This document shows positions 18,089 to 26,942 of a stretch of 64,000 nucleotides of DNA, in pieces. Positions within the stretch are counted from its first letter, which is position 1, and each line of letters opens with the position of its first letter. Source of the stretch: Hymenobacter latericoloratus (GTDB lineage: Bacteria > Bacteroidota > Bacteroidia > Cytophagales > Hymenobacteraceae); NCBI RefSeq assembly GCF_014199535.1, contig NZ_JACHNV010000001.1, forward strand, positions 868,001 to 932,000. The letters are read 5' to 3'. Under the pieces are notes generated by a model that made no database searches, was not told where the DNA came from, and saw only the letters and a program-made list of their open reading frames with translations. The position numbers and the translations under genes are program-made.

Positions 18089-18175
18089 AGCTGAACAGCT
18101 GGTGCTGAGAACCAGAAAGCAAGTAGCAACTGGCTTTTTAACTCTCAGCTCGGTCTGCTTAGCTCTTAGCTCAGC
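18089..18175. repeat. Two-armed iterated repeat covering a signal peptide (element E)
   Basis: Arms at about 18089-18120 and 18140-18175 contain iterations of AGCT, CTGAGA and TTAGCTC-like units in opposite orientation, an imperfect inverted repeat. It starts at the lpxH stop and contains the likely GTG start and signal-peptide codons of the next gene. Less regular than element A, so the call is weaker. Confidence 0.5.
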
Positions 18176-19010
18176 ATACGCCCAGACCACGGCGCCGGCC
18201 GCCGGCTCGGTAGCGCCCGCCGGGCAGGCCGCGCCCGTGGTTACAATACCCGCCGATACCAGGGAAGCGGCTGCCGCTTGGGTACCGGTGCGCACCATTG
18301 CCCTGCCCCAACCGGGCCCGGCCTCCCTGGACCGACGCGGCAACCTCTACGTAACCGACGCCCAAAACAACCTGCGCCAGTACGGCCCCGATGGGCAACC
18401 CCTTAACACCTTTTCGCCCCCGCTGCCTGGGCACACGGCCCAGGTAGAAGCCTGGAACACGGCCAAAGTGCTGGTGTTTTATGATGACCGCCAACAGGTA
18501 GTGCTGCTGGACCGGTTTCTGACGCCCATAGCCGAAGTACGCTGGCAGGATTACCTCGACGGGCAGATTCGCGCGGCTACCCTGGCCCCCGACGACCGGT
18601 ACTGGCTGCTCAACGAATCAGACCTGACGCTCCGGCAGTTCGATACCAGCCAGAAGCGCTTCTCCATCACTACCCCCCTCGACCTGCTCATCGGCCGCAG
18701 CCGGCCCGACTTCCGGTTTCTGCGCGAATACCAGAACAACCTCTATCTCGTGGACCGCAACAGCGGCATTTACGTGTTCGATAACCTGGGCAACTACCGC
18801 AAAAAGCTGCCGCTACCCGGCCTGAGCTACGTAGGTTTCCGCGGCGACGAGCTGTATTATCCGGGACCTGACGGGCTGCATTTCTGGCACCTTTACAATC
18901 AAACGGACCGCCTGCTCCCCTTGCCCACGGCCGGAGCCCAGCAGGTGCTGGTGGGTGAGCAGTACGCCTATGTGCTGACGAGTGCGGAAGTACAAGTGTA
19001 TAAAATATAG
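18102..19010 (+). CDS. Secreted beta-propeller-like protein
   Basis: A protein of about 302 residues. GTG 18102 gives a good signal peptide: VLRTRKQVATGFLTL, a hydrophobic stretch, then SSAYAQ before TTAPAAG. An ATG at 18042 is in frame but lies inside lpxH and would give a poor signal. The mature part has spaced blade-like units (RGNLYVTDAQNNLRQYGPDG, LVDRNSGIYVFDNLGNYRKK) like NHL or six-bladed propellers. No enzyme motif was seen. It follows lpxH immediately, so it may be co-transcribed. The signal-peptide codons fall inside repeat element E. Confidence 0.75.
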   Translation: MLRTRKQVATGFLTLSSVCLALSSAYAQTTAPAAGSVAPAGQAAPVVTIPADTREAAAAWVPVRTIALPQPGPASLDRRGNLYVTDAQNNLRQYGPDGQPLNTFSPPLPGHTAQVEAWNTAKVLVFYDDRQQVVLLDRFLTPIAEVRWQDYLDGQIRAATLAPDDRYWLLNESDLTLRQFDTSQKRFSITTPLDLLIGRSRPDFRFLREYQNNLYLVDRNSGIYVFDNLGNYRKKLPLPGLSYVGFRGDELYYPGPDGLHFWHLYNQTDRLLPLPTAGAQQVLVGEQYAYVLTSAEVQVYKI

Positions 19011-19204
19011 GTTCTTCGGGCAGAGAACCACCGTCGAGGTTGCCTCTGGGAACCGCAAATACCGGCCAGATTGAGGCTTTAGAGCTGGTGAAGGGGTAGG
19101 GGGCCGCTGCTTTGGGGCGTAACTCCCTGGCCCGGCGAGGCGTTAGCGGATGAGCTGGCCCTGTGGTCAGCGGCTGTTCATCCACTCCACAACCCTGGTT
19201 AGCT

Positions 19205-20368
19205 ATGAAAGCACTCGTGTATCACGGAATCAAAGACGTGCGCGTCGATACCGTAGAGGATCCGAAGATTGAAGACGCCCGCGACGCCATTATTCGCGTG
19301 ACGAGCACGGCCATTTGCGGCTCCGACCTGCACATTTACAACGGCAGCATCCCGCAGCCCCGGCCCATGGTGCTGGGCCACGAGTTTATGGGCATTGTGG
19401 AGGAAGTAGGCAAGGGCGTGGGTGGCAAGCTGAAGGTCGGCGACCGGGTAGTGGTGCCGTTCCCGGTGGCCTGCGGCACCTGCTATTTCTGCAACCACGC
19501 CCTGCCGGGCCACTGCGAGAACTCCAACCCCGACCACTACGGCCCCGAGGGCGGCCTGCTGACGGAAAAAGGCGGGGCCCTGTTCGGCTACACCGATTTG
19601 TACGGCGGCTACAACGGCGGCCAGGCCGAGTACGTGCGCGTGCCCTACGCCGATTACGGACCCCGCGTCATTCCGGATAGCCTCACCGACGAGCAGGCCC
19701 TGTTCCTGACCGATATTTTCCCGACCGGCTATTCCGGCATTGACTGGGGCGAAGTGAAGGGCGGCGAAACGGTAGCCATTTTCGGTGCCGGCCCCGTGGG
19801 CATTATGGCCGCGAAATCGGCGTGGCTGCGCGGAGCCGCCCGGGTGGTTATTGTGGACACGCTACAATACCGCCTCGACAAAGCCCGGTACGCCACCAAC
19901 TGCGAAACCATATTGTGGGAAAATGCCAAGGATGTGGTGGAGCAGATTCGGGACATGAGCGGCGGCCGGGGCGCCGATGTGTGCGTAGAGGCCGTAGGCT
20001 TCGAGCCCGACCGTGGCCTGCTGGATCGGGCCAAAGCAGTGGTCAACTTCGAGAAAGGCTCGCCTAAAGTGCTGGAAGCCTGCATGAGTGCCGTGCGCCG
20101 CGGCGGCATCGTAACGGTACTGGGTGTGTACGGTACCCCCTTCGATAATTTCCCCGTAGGGCAGTTCTTCGATAAAGGCATCAAGCTGGTAGGCGGCCAG
20201 GCCCCGGCCCACAAGCACATCGACAAGTTGCTGCAGTATGTAATTGAGGGTAAAGTGGTGCTGGATGATATCATTACCCACCGCCTGCCCCTGTCCGAGG
20301 CCGCCCACGGCTACGACATCTTCCGCAACAAGAAGGACAACTGCGTGAAAGTGGTCCTGAAGCCCTAG
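19205..20368 (+). CDS. Zinc-dependent alcohol dehydrogenase, formaldehyde dehydrogenase-like
   Basis: A 387-residue medium-chain dehydrogenase. Catalytic zinc ligands are Cys38 (ICGSDLH), His59 and Glu60 (GHEFMG). Structural zinc ligands are Cys90, Cys93, Cys96 and Cys104. The NAD-binding Rossmann motif is FGAGPVGIMA. The long loop after the structural zinc (NPDHYGPEGGLLTEKGG) and the FEKGSPKVLEACMSAVRRGG part match the glutathione-independent formaldehyde dehydrogenase branch. The substrate cannot be fixed from sequence. ATG 19205 aligns with the family N-terminus; an earlier ATG at 19163 would add 14 residues. A terminator follows. Confidence 0.9.
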   Translation: MKALVYHGIKDVRVDTVEDPKIEDARDAIIRVTSTAICGSDLHIYNGSIPQPRPMVLGHEFMGIVEEVGKGVGGKLKVGDRVVVPFPVACGTCYFCNHALPGHCENSNPDHYGPEGGLLTEKGGALFGYTDLYGGYNGGQAEYVRVPYADYGPRVIPDSLTDEQALFLTDIFPTGYSGIDWGEVKGGETVAIFGAGPVGIMAAKSAWLRGAARVVIVDTLQYRLDKARYATNCETILWENAKDVVEQIRDMSGGRGADVCVEAVGFEPDRGLLDRAKAVVNFEKGSPKVLEACMSAVRRGGIVTVLGVYGTPFDNFPVGQFFDKGIKLVGGQAPAHKHIDKLLQYVIEGKVVLDDIITHRLPLSEAAHGYDIFRNKKDNCVKVVLKP

Positions 20369-20391
20369 CCCACCCGGGCGTGCTACCCCCT

Positions 20392-20418
20392 AAAAGGCCG
20401 GCAAGTTGCCGGCCTTTT
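20392..20418 (+). terminator. Terminator after the dehydrogenase
   Basis: An 11-bp stem AAAAGGCCGGC (20392-20402) with its complement 20408-20418 and a T run, 24 nt past the stop. Confidence 0.88.
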
Positions 20419-20457
20419 TCGTGCCAGCGGGGGTAGGGGCAAGCGGCTATTTCTGCC

Positions 20458-20465
20458 TACATTTG
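20458..20465 (+). promoter_or_regulatory. -7 box for the S8 protease
   Basis: TACATTTG matches TAnnTTTG exactly, 62 nt upstream of ATG 20528. Confidence 0.6.
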
Positions 20466-20527
20466 AAAGAGACGACTCTGGTCGTTGTTCCCGCCCTGCT
20501 GCCTTCTGCCACAACCAATTCCTTGCT

Positions 20528-23158
20528 ATGTCTGCTGCCGTTTACTGCCGCCGGTATCTTCGTTATTTACTGCTTGCGGCGGCTAGTATCGGCGGTAGTT
20601 CAGCCCTGGCGCAAACGACAGGACCCGTCCGGCCCCGCGCCCGGCTGGCGCCCGGTCTGGAAGCCAACCAAGCCGGACGCGTATTACGGGTAAGCGTATC
20701 CGATGAGGCTGGGTTTCGGGAGTGGCTGGCTCAGAAGCAGCCCCGGGCCGTAGCCAGTCAGGAGCCCCATCAGGCGGGCCTCTGGCAGGTACGCGGTACC
20801 ACGGCTACCATGCTGAGCCAGTGTCCCTACGTGAGCTTTGTGGAAGTAGCCGACCGGGCCGCCCGGCCGGAGCGCCAGCTCAACGGCGCCGACTTCGCGG
20901 CCAACAAAGTAACTGCGGTGCACACGCGCTACCCCCAGCTGGCGGGACAAGGCCTGACGGTATCCGTCAAGGAAGGCCCCCTGGATATAAACGACATCGA
21001 CTTCAAGGGCCGCCTGGTAAACCCTAATCCGCAGGCTCAAACACTGAATTCGCATTCCACCCTGATGGCTACCCTGATTGCTGGGGGCGGCAACTCGGCC
21101 CCGGCGGGCAAAGGAGCCGCCTGGCAGGCGCGCATTGCGCAGGCCAGCTACAGCAATCTGCTGCCCGATGATGATGCCACCCTGGCCGGCCAGGGGGTTT
21201 CGGTGCAGAACCACTCGTACGGGGTAAGTGTGGAGAATTTTTACGGCCTCGAAGCCCGCGCCTACGACCAGCAGGTGCTGCGGCGCCCGGAGCTGCTGCA
21301 CGTCTTTTCTGCCGGCAACTCCGGCAGCCAGCCGGCCCCGGCGGGCCCGTACGCCGGCCTGGCCGCGGTAGCCAACCTGACGGGGCAGTTCAAAAACTCG
21401 AAAAATACCCTCACGGTAGGCGCCACCGATGCTTTCGGGCAGGTAGCTCCGCTTAGTTCCCGCGGCCCCGCCGCCGATGGCCGCATTAAGCCGGAGCTGG
21501 TAGCCTTCGGCGACGGTGGTACTTCCGATGCCGCGGCTCTGGTATCGGGCGTGAGCTTGCTGGTGCAGCAGGCCTACCGCGACCGGCAAGGGCGCCTACC
21601 CTCGGCAGCCTTGGTGAAGGCTGCGTTGCTGAACTCGGCCGATGATACCGGGCGCCCCAACGTGGACCACGTAGCTGGCTACGGCCAGGCCGACGCCCTG
21701 GGAGCCGTGCAAACTATACTGGAGCGGCGCTTTTCCGAAGGTTCCGTTGCCCAGGGGCAGGAGCAGGTGGTACCCCTGATGGTACCGGCAGGCACCCACC
21801 GGCTGAAGGTTACCCTGGTCTGGCACGACCCGGAAGCGGCGGCCAATGCCCCAGCCACCCTGCTCAACGACCTTGACTTGACGCTGGTCCGGGCCACGGA
21901 CGCGCAACGCTGGCTACCCTGGACGCTGAGCACCTTTCCTCACCCCGATTCGCTGGCCCTACCGGCCCGCCGCCGCCCCAACCGCCGCGACAATGCCGAG
22001 CAGATAACCCTGGATGCCCCGGCGGCCGGTACGTATCAGCTGCGGGTGCGGGGCTACGCTGTGCCGCAGGGGCCGCAGGCATTCAGCCTTGTGTATGAGT
22101 TTGAGTCGGGCCTGACGTGGATAAATCCTACCGCGGCCCGCACCCTGCGTGCTGCCGAAGCAGCGGTGTTACGCTGGCAATGGGCCGGGCCCGCCACCAC
22201 GGCGCAGCTGCAGTACCGCCCGGTGGGCCAGCCTACCTGGACCACGCTTTCGGCTTCCGTTGATTTGCAGCAGCAAGCCTTCCGCTGGACTGCTCCTTCG
22301 GGGCCAACGCTGGCCCAGGTGCGCCTGCTGACGGGAGCTGGCGCTGTCGAGTCAGATACGTTTTTTGTGGCCCCGCCCCTAGCGGTGCAGGTGCTCTACA
22401 GTTGCCCCGAAGAAACCCTGCTGGCTTGGAAACGAGTACCGGGAGCTACCCAGTATCAGCTTTACCGGTTGGGGGCCACGCACCTGGAGCCCTACCGCCT
22501 GCTTACTGATACTGCGGTGGCGCTGTCGGGCCCGGATGCAGCCGCGCTGTACTATGCTGTCGGGCCCTGGGTGGGGGGGCAGGTACGGGAGCAGGGCCTT
22601 ACCGCCAACGTTGGTCCGGAAAATAATGGGTGCTACATTCAGTCCTTCCTACCTGCCCAGCCAGTGGCCGACAACGTACGCTTCAACCTGCTGCTGAGTA
22701 CCACTTACCGGCTGCAAACCGTAACGTTGGAGCGCCGCAACCCCGACGGGAGCTTCGGGGCCGTGCAACGCCTGGCCTCCGTGCCCGGTACTGCCCTGGA
22801 GCTGTCGGACCCCAGTCCCCAGCCCGGCCGGGGTGAGTACCGGGTCCGCCTCGATCTGAATAACGGCCGCACTTATTATAGTGCCGTAGAGGCCGCGTTT
22901 CTCGTGCGCAGCACTGCCGATGTGCTCGTGTACCCGGTGCCCGTGGTGGCCGGCGAGCCGCTGACCATCGTAGGCCCGCAGGATCAGGCCCTGCACATCC
23001 GGGTGTATGACCTGACTGGTCGTCTGCGCCTCGATCTTACCACCAGCAGCAGTTCCCAGCATGTCCTTGATAGTCAGGCACTGGGGCGGGGTACGTTTCT
23101 GCTGAGGTTCAGCACGCCCGGCGGGCAAGAAATAACGCGCCGTATCCTGGTATTATAG
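20528..23158 (+). CDS. S8-type serine peptidase with T9SS sorting domain
   Basis: An 876-residue secreted protein. Signal peptide (about 1-29, ending SSALAQ), subtilase domain (about 130-400), a beta-sandwich P-domain-like region, fibronectin-like repeats, and a C-terminal T9SS sorting domain (VYPVPVVAGEPLTI, then VYDLTGRLRL, then GTFLLRF and RRILVL). Catalytic His176 (NSHSTLMATLIAG), oxyanion Asn264 (SAGNSG) and Ser333 (GGTSDAAALVSG) are present. The Asp motif, however, reads VSVKEGPLDINDIDFKGR, so Glu149 stands where the catalytic Asp is expected. It is probably exported to the surface; activity is uncertain. It stands alone between two terminators. Confidence 0.9.
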   Translation: MSAAVYCRRYLRYLLLAAASIGGSSALAQTTGPVRPRARLAPGLEANQAGRVLRVSVSDEAGFREWLAQKQPRAVASQEPHQAGLWQVRGTTATMLSQCPYVSFVEVADRAARPERQLNGADFAANKVTAVHTRYPQLAGQGLTVSVKEGPLDINDIDFKGRLVNPNPQAQTLNSHSTLMATLIAGGGNSAPAGKGAAWQARIAQASYSNLLPDDDATLAGQGVSVQNHSYGVSVENFYGLEARAYDQQVLRRPELLHVFSAGNSGSQPAPAGPYAGLAAVANLTGQFKNSKNTLTVGATDAFGQVAPLSSRGPAADGRIKPELVAFGDGGTSDAAALVSGVSLLVQQAYRDRQGRLPSAALVKAALLNSADDTGRPNVDHVAGYGQADALGAVQTILERRFSEGSVAQGQEQVVPLMVPAGTHRLKVTLVWHDPEAAANAPATLLNDLDLTLVRATDAQRWLPWTLSTFPHPDSLALPARRRPNRRDNAEQITLDAPAAGTYQLRVRGYAVPQGPQAFSLVYEFESGLTWINPTAARTLRAAEAAVLRWQWAGPATTAQLQYRPVGQPTWTTLSASVDLQQQAFRWTAPSGPTLAQVRLLTGAGAVESDTFFVAPPLAVQVLYSCPEETLLAWKRVPGATQYQLYRLGATHLEPYRLLTDTAVALSGPDAAALYYAVGPWVGGQVREQGLTANVGPENNGCYIQSFLPAQPVADNVRFNLLLSTTYRLQTVTLERRNPDGSFGAVQRLASVPGTALELSDPSPQPGRGEYRVRLDLNNGRTYYSAVEAAFLVRSTADVLVYPVPVVAGEPLTIVGPQDQALHIRVYDLTGRLRLDLTTSSSSQHVLDSQALGRGTFLLRFSTPGGQEITRRILVL

Positions 23159-23561
23159 CTTCGGTGCCACGCGCCGTGAGTTGGGGCGCCGGCTGCTCTC
23201 TGCTTATGCAAGCAGATAAGGGCCGTTGTCACGGGCGCTTTCGAGCTGCGGAGCAGCCCCGGTCAGACACGTCTGATCTACCTGGTTGACTTTCTGTTGA
23301 CGCTTGGGGGTAGGAAACCAGCCCGTAGCGTACAGGCCGCCGTGTTGGCCCTGTCCCGCTAGCCTGCGCGGTGGTAGTGGGGTAGCAACCTCGGTTTGAG
23401 TTTGCCAGATGCCGCTTTGCACTCCGCATAGCCGCCGGGAGCTAAGCAGAAATAGTTGCTGTTCTGCCCCCTTTTATTCAGCTGGTTCATGCCGCTAAAA
23501 CAGAAAACGGCCCCGGCTCATGTGAGCCGGGGCCGTTTTTTAACCAGTGTTAAGCGGTTGC
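23159..23561. other. Intergenic region, 403 nt, convergent genes
   Basis: Separates the stops of the S8 peptidase and the M57 lipoprotein. It contains the terminator at 23504-23539 and two CTACCCC/GGGGTAG heptamers. No supported gene or RNA was seen. Confidence 0.6.
23504..23539 (-). terminator. Terminator for M57 lipoprotein (possibly both directions)
   Basis: A 16-bp stem beginning AAAACGGCCCCGGCTC with a 4-nt loop and T runs on either reading. It ends 23 nt before the lipoprotein stop. Confidence 0.9.
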
Positions 23562-24368
23562 TTAGTACACGTAGCTCAGTGCAACACGGTCGTTGCTGTT
23601 GAACGGACGGCTTACGCCGTTGCCCACGCAGGCCAGCATCCAGGAGTTCGGGTCAGCGCCCGAGGGAGTGCCGGGGATGAGGATAGCGCCCACCGTGCTG
23701 GCGCCTTCGTTCGTGGCCGAGCCACCGCAGCTATAGGCACGGTTGAAGTAGTCAGTGTGGCGGAAACCGATGCAGTGGCCGATTTCGTGTGCCATGATGG
23801 TGGCAATGTAGCCCACGTTGGTGCTATTGATGGCCGTCGGCGACAGTTTGAAGCCGGGAGCCGGGTTGCCGCCCGAGGGGAAGCCACCCGACTGGCCCAG
23901 CACGCCGGGGCCCAGGTTAGCAGAAGTGATGGGCAGGTTAGCCGTGCCCGACGTGATGCGGCGGAACGTCAGGCGCAGACCTTCGGCGTTATAGCGGCGG
24001 ATGGCTTCGTCGATGGCCGATACGTAGGCCGAGGGGAACGAGCCTTCCAGCTTAACCGTCAGAACGCGGGGCAGGCCCGACACCAGGTTGGTGGTGCGGT
24101 ACTGCTCGTCTTCGCCAACGCGCAGCAGCTCTCCGGCAGGGGCGCTGGCTAGCATTTCGTTGGTCAGCAGAATGTCGCCCTCTACCCGTACGCCGCCCTC
24201 AACCTGCTGAGCGCCAGCGGCCGTAAAGCCCAGAGCACGAATCTGGTTGATGGTGGTTTCCGAAACCTGACCTTTTACTTCAACATTGGCTTTTTCTTGG
24301 CAAGAGGAAAGCGAAAGGCTGGTAACGGCGAGCAAAGCCAGGGGAGCGAGTACTTTAAATTTCTTCAT
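23562..24368 (-). CDS. M57-type (HEIGH) metalloprotease lipoprotein
   Basis: A 268-residue lipoprotein starting at ATG 24368 (MKKFKVLAPL). The lipobox LSSC puts the lipidated Cys at 23. The zinc site HEIGHCIGFRH (194-204) is the extended HExxHxxGxxH motif of metzincin-like peptidases, and FRHTDYFNR follows as in the dual-action HEIGH peptidase family (M57). An N-terminal part of about 100 residues is probably a propeptide. After the zinc motif, NPNSWMLACV and a near-terminal SNDRVALSYVY follow. It would sit on the outer membrane or be released. The upstream region is strongly A+T-rich. Confidence 0.9.
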   Translation of the reverse strand: MKKFKVLAPLALLAVTSLSLSSCQEKANVEVKGQVSETTINQIRALGFTAAGAQQVEGGVRVEGDILLTNEMLASAPAGELLRVGEDEQYRTTNLVSGLPRVLTVKLEGSFPSAYVSAIDEAIRRYNAEGLRLTFRRITSGTANLPITSANLGPGVLGQSGGFPSGGNPAPGFKLSPTAINSTNVGYIATIMAHEIGHCIGFRHTDYFNRAYSCGGSATNEGASTVGAILIPGTPSGADPNSWMLACVGNGVSRPFNSNDRVALSYVY

Positions 24369-24451
24369 GGGTTTGGTTGTGGATGGATGAAAGAACGTTG
24401 TAAACATAGGCTTTTATTAGGGATATTTCAAAATATGGCGTTGTTAATTAT

Positions 24452-24459
24452 CAAAATTA
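24452..24459 (-). promoter_or_regulatory. -7 box for M57 lipoprotein
   Basis: TAATTTTG on the minus strand fits TAnnTTTG, about 84 nt upstream of ATG 24368 in A+T-rich sequence. Confidence 0.5.
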
Positions 24460-24696
24460 TATACAACATGATTCTCTATTGATGAGTTGTTAATACAGTC
24501 TGAAAGCGCGCAAAAATTGCACTATTTTGTTTTATCATTATTCGGTGATAATTGATTATTTGCGGTAGAAGTTAATTTTCACCAGTAGTAACCTATCTGT
24601 AGAATAGGACTGTTGTAGCTACATCAAATCTGGCGTTTTACCGGCAAACTATTTTCACTGCGCAAGAGTGGGCAAGGCCCTCCGTCTCTAAATCTG

Positions 24697-24704
24697 TATC
24701 TTTG
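24697..24704 (+). promoter_or_regulatory. -7 box for RicT-like gene
   Basis: TATCTTTG, an exact TAnnTTTG match, 60 nt before ATG 24765. Confidence 0.65.
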
Positions 24705-24764
24705 TCTAGAACCGATTTCAGGCGGACCAATCCTTTCCGCTTTACCATATAGATCTTTCAGGCC

Positions 24765-26351
24765 GTGGCTTGCTCATCCTGCTCCTCCTCCGGCGGGGGC
24801 TGCTCCACTACTTCTGCCAAGGGCTGCGGCTCCAAGGGCAGTTGCAGTAGCGGCTGTACCCGCCTCAACGTATTCGACTGGCTCCAGGACCTGGAGTTGC
24901 CCAGCGACTTTAAAGAATTTGACTTAGTAGAAGTCCGTTTCAAGGGCGGACGCAAAGATTTTTACCGCAATAAGAGCCGCCTACCCCTTATTACCGGCGA
25001 CGCCGTAGTGGTGGAGTCGGCGGGTAGCGGTTGGCATCTGGGCCACGTCTCGCTGAAAGGCGAGTTGGTGCGCCTGCAGATGAAAAAGAAGAAAGTGCCC
25101 CAGGACTCGAAGGACATCCGCACTATTCTGCGGGTAGCCACCGAGCAGGACGTGGAGCGCTGGCAGGCCGTGCGCGACCTGGAAACCGGCACCATGTTCA
25201 AGGCCCGGGCCGTGGTGGATGAGCTGCGCTTGAAAATGAAGCTCTCCGACGTGGAGTACCAGGCTGACCGCACCCGCGCTACCTTCTTCTACTCCGCCGA
25301 TGACCGGGTGGATTTCCGCGACCTGATCAAGCGCCTGGCCGATGAGTTTCGGGTGCGGGTGGAAATGCGCCAGATTTCCCTGCGCCACGAAGCCGGCCGC
25401 CTGGGTGGTATTGGCTCGTGCGGGCGGGAGCTGTGCTGCTCCACCTGGCTCACCGATTTCAAGAGCGTAAGCACTACCGCCGCCCGTTACCAGAACCTGA
25501 GCCTGAACCCGGCCAAGCTCTCGGGCCAGTGCGGCCGCCTGAAGTGCTGCCTCAACTACGAGCTGGACACGTACCTCGACGCCCTCAAGGACATTCCGCA
25601 GGTGCAGCGCCCGCTCCAGACCGAGAAAGGGGACTATACGCTCCAGAAAACCGACATCTTTAAAAGAAAGATGTGGTTTGCCGTGCGCGGCGACAATAAC
25701 TGGGTGGTAGTGCCCACGGAGCGCGTGCGCGAAGTGCTGGAGCTGAACAAGCGCGGTGAAAAGCCCGAAAGCTTGCTGGCCCCCGTGCTGGAAGAGGAAA
25801 AAGCGCCCGAGGTAACGGCCATCGTGGAAGGCTCGCTCGAGCGCCTCGACGACAAGATTAAGGCCTCCAAGCGCAGCAAGCGCGGCAAAAAGAAGCGGGA
25901 GAAAGGCCCGGAAGATGCGGCCGTGGCTACTGCGCCTACCCCCCGGGCTGGCCGCAATGCCCCCGGCCGGCCGGCCACCCCGCCGGAGCAGAACAGCGAA
26001 ACGGCCGACCTGGTTGCCTCTCCGGAAACCGAGGGTGTGTCCCCGACTGAAGAACGAAGCCGTCCGCGGGGAGCGGCAGCCCGCCCCCTGAACCGCCGTG
26101 GCCGCGGCCGTGGCGAAGGCAAACGCGCCGCCGACGGCAACCGAACTCCGGATGCTCCCTCCGAGGCGCCCCGCCCGCCGCGCGAAGGCCGACCGCCCCG
26201 GGCGGCTACCCCCGGCGAGGCACCCGAGGGCGGCGCGGGTAGAGGAGAAGGCGGCGAGGGCCGGCGGGGCGGGCGCTCCGGCCGGCGTGGTAGTCGCCCG
26301 GGCCGCTCCGGCGGCCCCGCCGAAGCTGGTTCAACCCCCTCTGCCTCCTGA
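24765..26351 (+). CDS. PSP1-domain protein, RicT (YaaT)-like, with extended ends
   Basis: A 528-residue protein. The PSP1 core (about 50-290) has the signature cysteines GIGSCGRELCC and GQCGRLKCCLNYE. In Bacillus subtilis the relative RicT joins RicA and RicF in an Fe-S complex that affects RNase Y; whether this holds here is unknown. Two additions stand out: an N-terminus with six Cys in 31 residues (3, 6, 13, 21, 27, 31), and a tail of about 180 residues rich in Arg, Gly, Pro and Glu that looks disordered and may bind RNA. Its stop overlaps the possible first codon of gldH (TGATG), so the pair is likely translated together. Confidence 0.88.
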   Translation: MACSSCSSSGGGCSTTSAKGCGSKGSCSSGCTRLNVFDWLQDLELPSDFKEFDLVEVRFKGGRKDFYRNKSRLPLITGDAVVVESAGSGWHLGHVSLKGELVRLQMKKKKVPQDSKDIRTILRVATEQDVERWQAVRDLETGTMFKARAVVDELRLKMKLSDVEYQADRTRATFFYSADDRVDFRDLIKRLADEFRVRVEMRQISLRHEAGRLGGIGSCGRELCCSTWLTDFKSVSTTAARYQNLSLNPAKLSGQCGRLKCCLNYELDTYLDALKDIPQVQRPLQTEKGDYTLQKTDIFKRKMWFAVRGDNNWVVVPTERVREVLELNKRGEKPESLLAPVLEEEKAPEVTAIVEGSLERLDDKIKASKRSKRGKKKREKGPEDAAVATAPTPRAGRNAPGRPATPPEQNSETADLVASPETEGVSPTEERSRPRGAAARPLNRRGRGRGEGKRAADGNRTPDAPSEAPRPPREGRPPRAATPGEAPEGGAGRGEGGEGRRGGRSGRRGSRPGRSGGPAEAGSTPSAS

Positions 26352-26362
26352 TGTTGTTTTCT

Positions 26363-26866
26363 ATGCGCTTCCTCTCCCGGATACTACCCGCCTGGGGCAT
26401 CGGGCTGCTGCTGCTGACGGCCTGCGACCCAAATCAGGTATTTGAGAAAAACATCGACCTCAAGTCGCCGGCCGGCGACCCCTACGTGTGGGCCGTGCAG
26501 GACAAGCCCACCTTCGAGTTTGATATTGCCGATACCACCCAGCGCTATCAGGTGTACTTCAACATCCGCAACGCGGCCGACTACGAGTACTACAACCTGT
26601 ACGTGAAGCAAACCCTGTGGGGGCCCGATGGGAAGGTGATTTCGCGCCGCCTGCACCAGATGCTGCTGCTGGACCCCAAAACCGGGGAGCCCCGCGGCAA
26701 CGGCACCGGCGATATTTATGACCACCAGATTCTGGCTCTGCCCAACCAGCAGTTTCGGCAGGTGGGTCGCTACCGCATTATGCTGGAGCAGTACATGCGC
26801 CAGGATCAGCTGCGCGGCATTATGGCCGTGGGCGTGCGGGTAGCCAAGCGGGCTGCGGAGCAATAG
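26363..26866 (+). CDS. gldH: Gliding-motility lipoprotein GldH
   Basis: A 167-residue lipoprotein from ATG 26363 (MRFLSRILPA); an ATG at 26351, overlapping the stop of the previous gene, would add four residues. The lipobox is LLTAC, followed by DPNQVFEKNIDL. The FEFDIADTTQRYQVYFNIRN and NLYVKQTLWGP segments fit GldH, a lipoprotein needed for gliding and linked to T9SS function in Flavobacterium. A PSP1 gene just upstream is a common neighbour of gldH in this phylum as I recall it. T9SS substrates elsewhere in the window fit this. Confidence 0.85.
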   Translation: MRFLSRILPAWGIGLLLLTACDPNQVFEKNIDLKSPAGDPYVWAVQDKPTFEFDIADTTQRYQVYFNIRNAADYEYYNLYVKQTLWGPDGKVISRRLHQMLLLDPKTGEPRGNGTGDIYDHQILALPNQQFRQVGRYRIMLEQYMRQDQLRGIMAVGVRVAKRAAEQ

Positions 26867-26888
26867 CCGGCCCGCGAAACAGGCAAAG

Positions 26889-26922
26889 AAAAACCCCGAT
26901 CGGCCAGCCGATCGGGGTTTTT
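26889..26922. terminator. Shared terminator, gldH and cold-shock gene
   Basis: A 15-bp perfect stem AAAAACCCCGATCGG (26889-26903) with its complement 26908-26922, loop CCAG, with A and T runs. It lies between two convergent genes and can serve both. Confidence 0.92.
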
Positions 26923-26942
26923 CTTTGCCGTGCAACCTGAAG

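Larger units (their letters stand above)
24369..24764. other. A+T-rich divergent promoter region, 396 nt
   Basis: Much lower G+C than its surroundings from about 24400 to 24620. It separates the M57 lipoprotein (minus) from the RicT-like gene (plus) and holds a -7 box for each. The A+T richness beyond these boxes suggests further regulatory sites, but no repeat or known operator was recognised. Confidence 0.7.
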
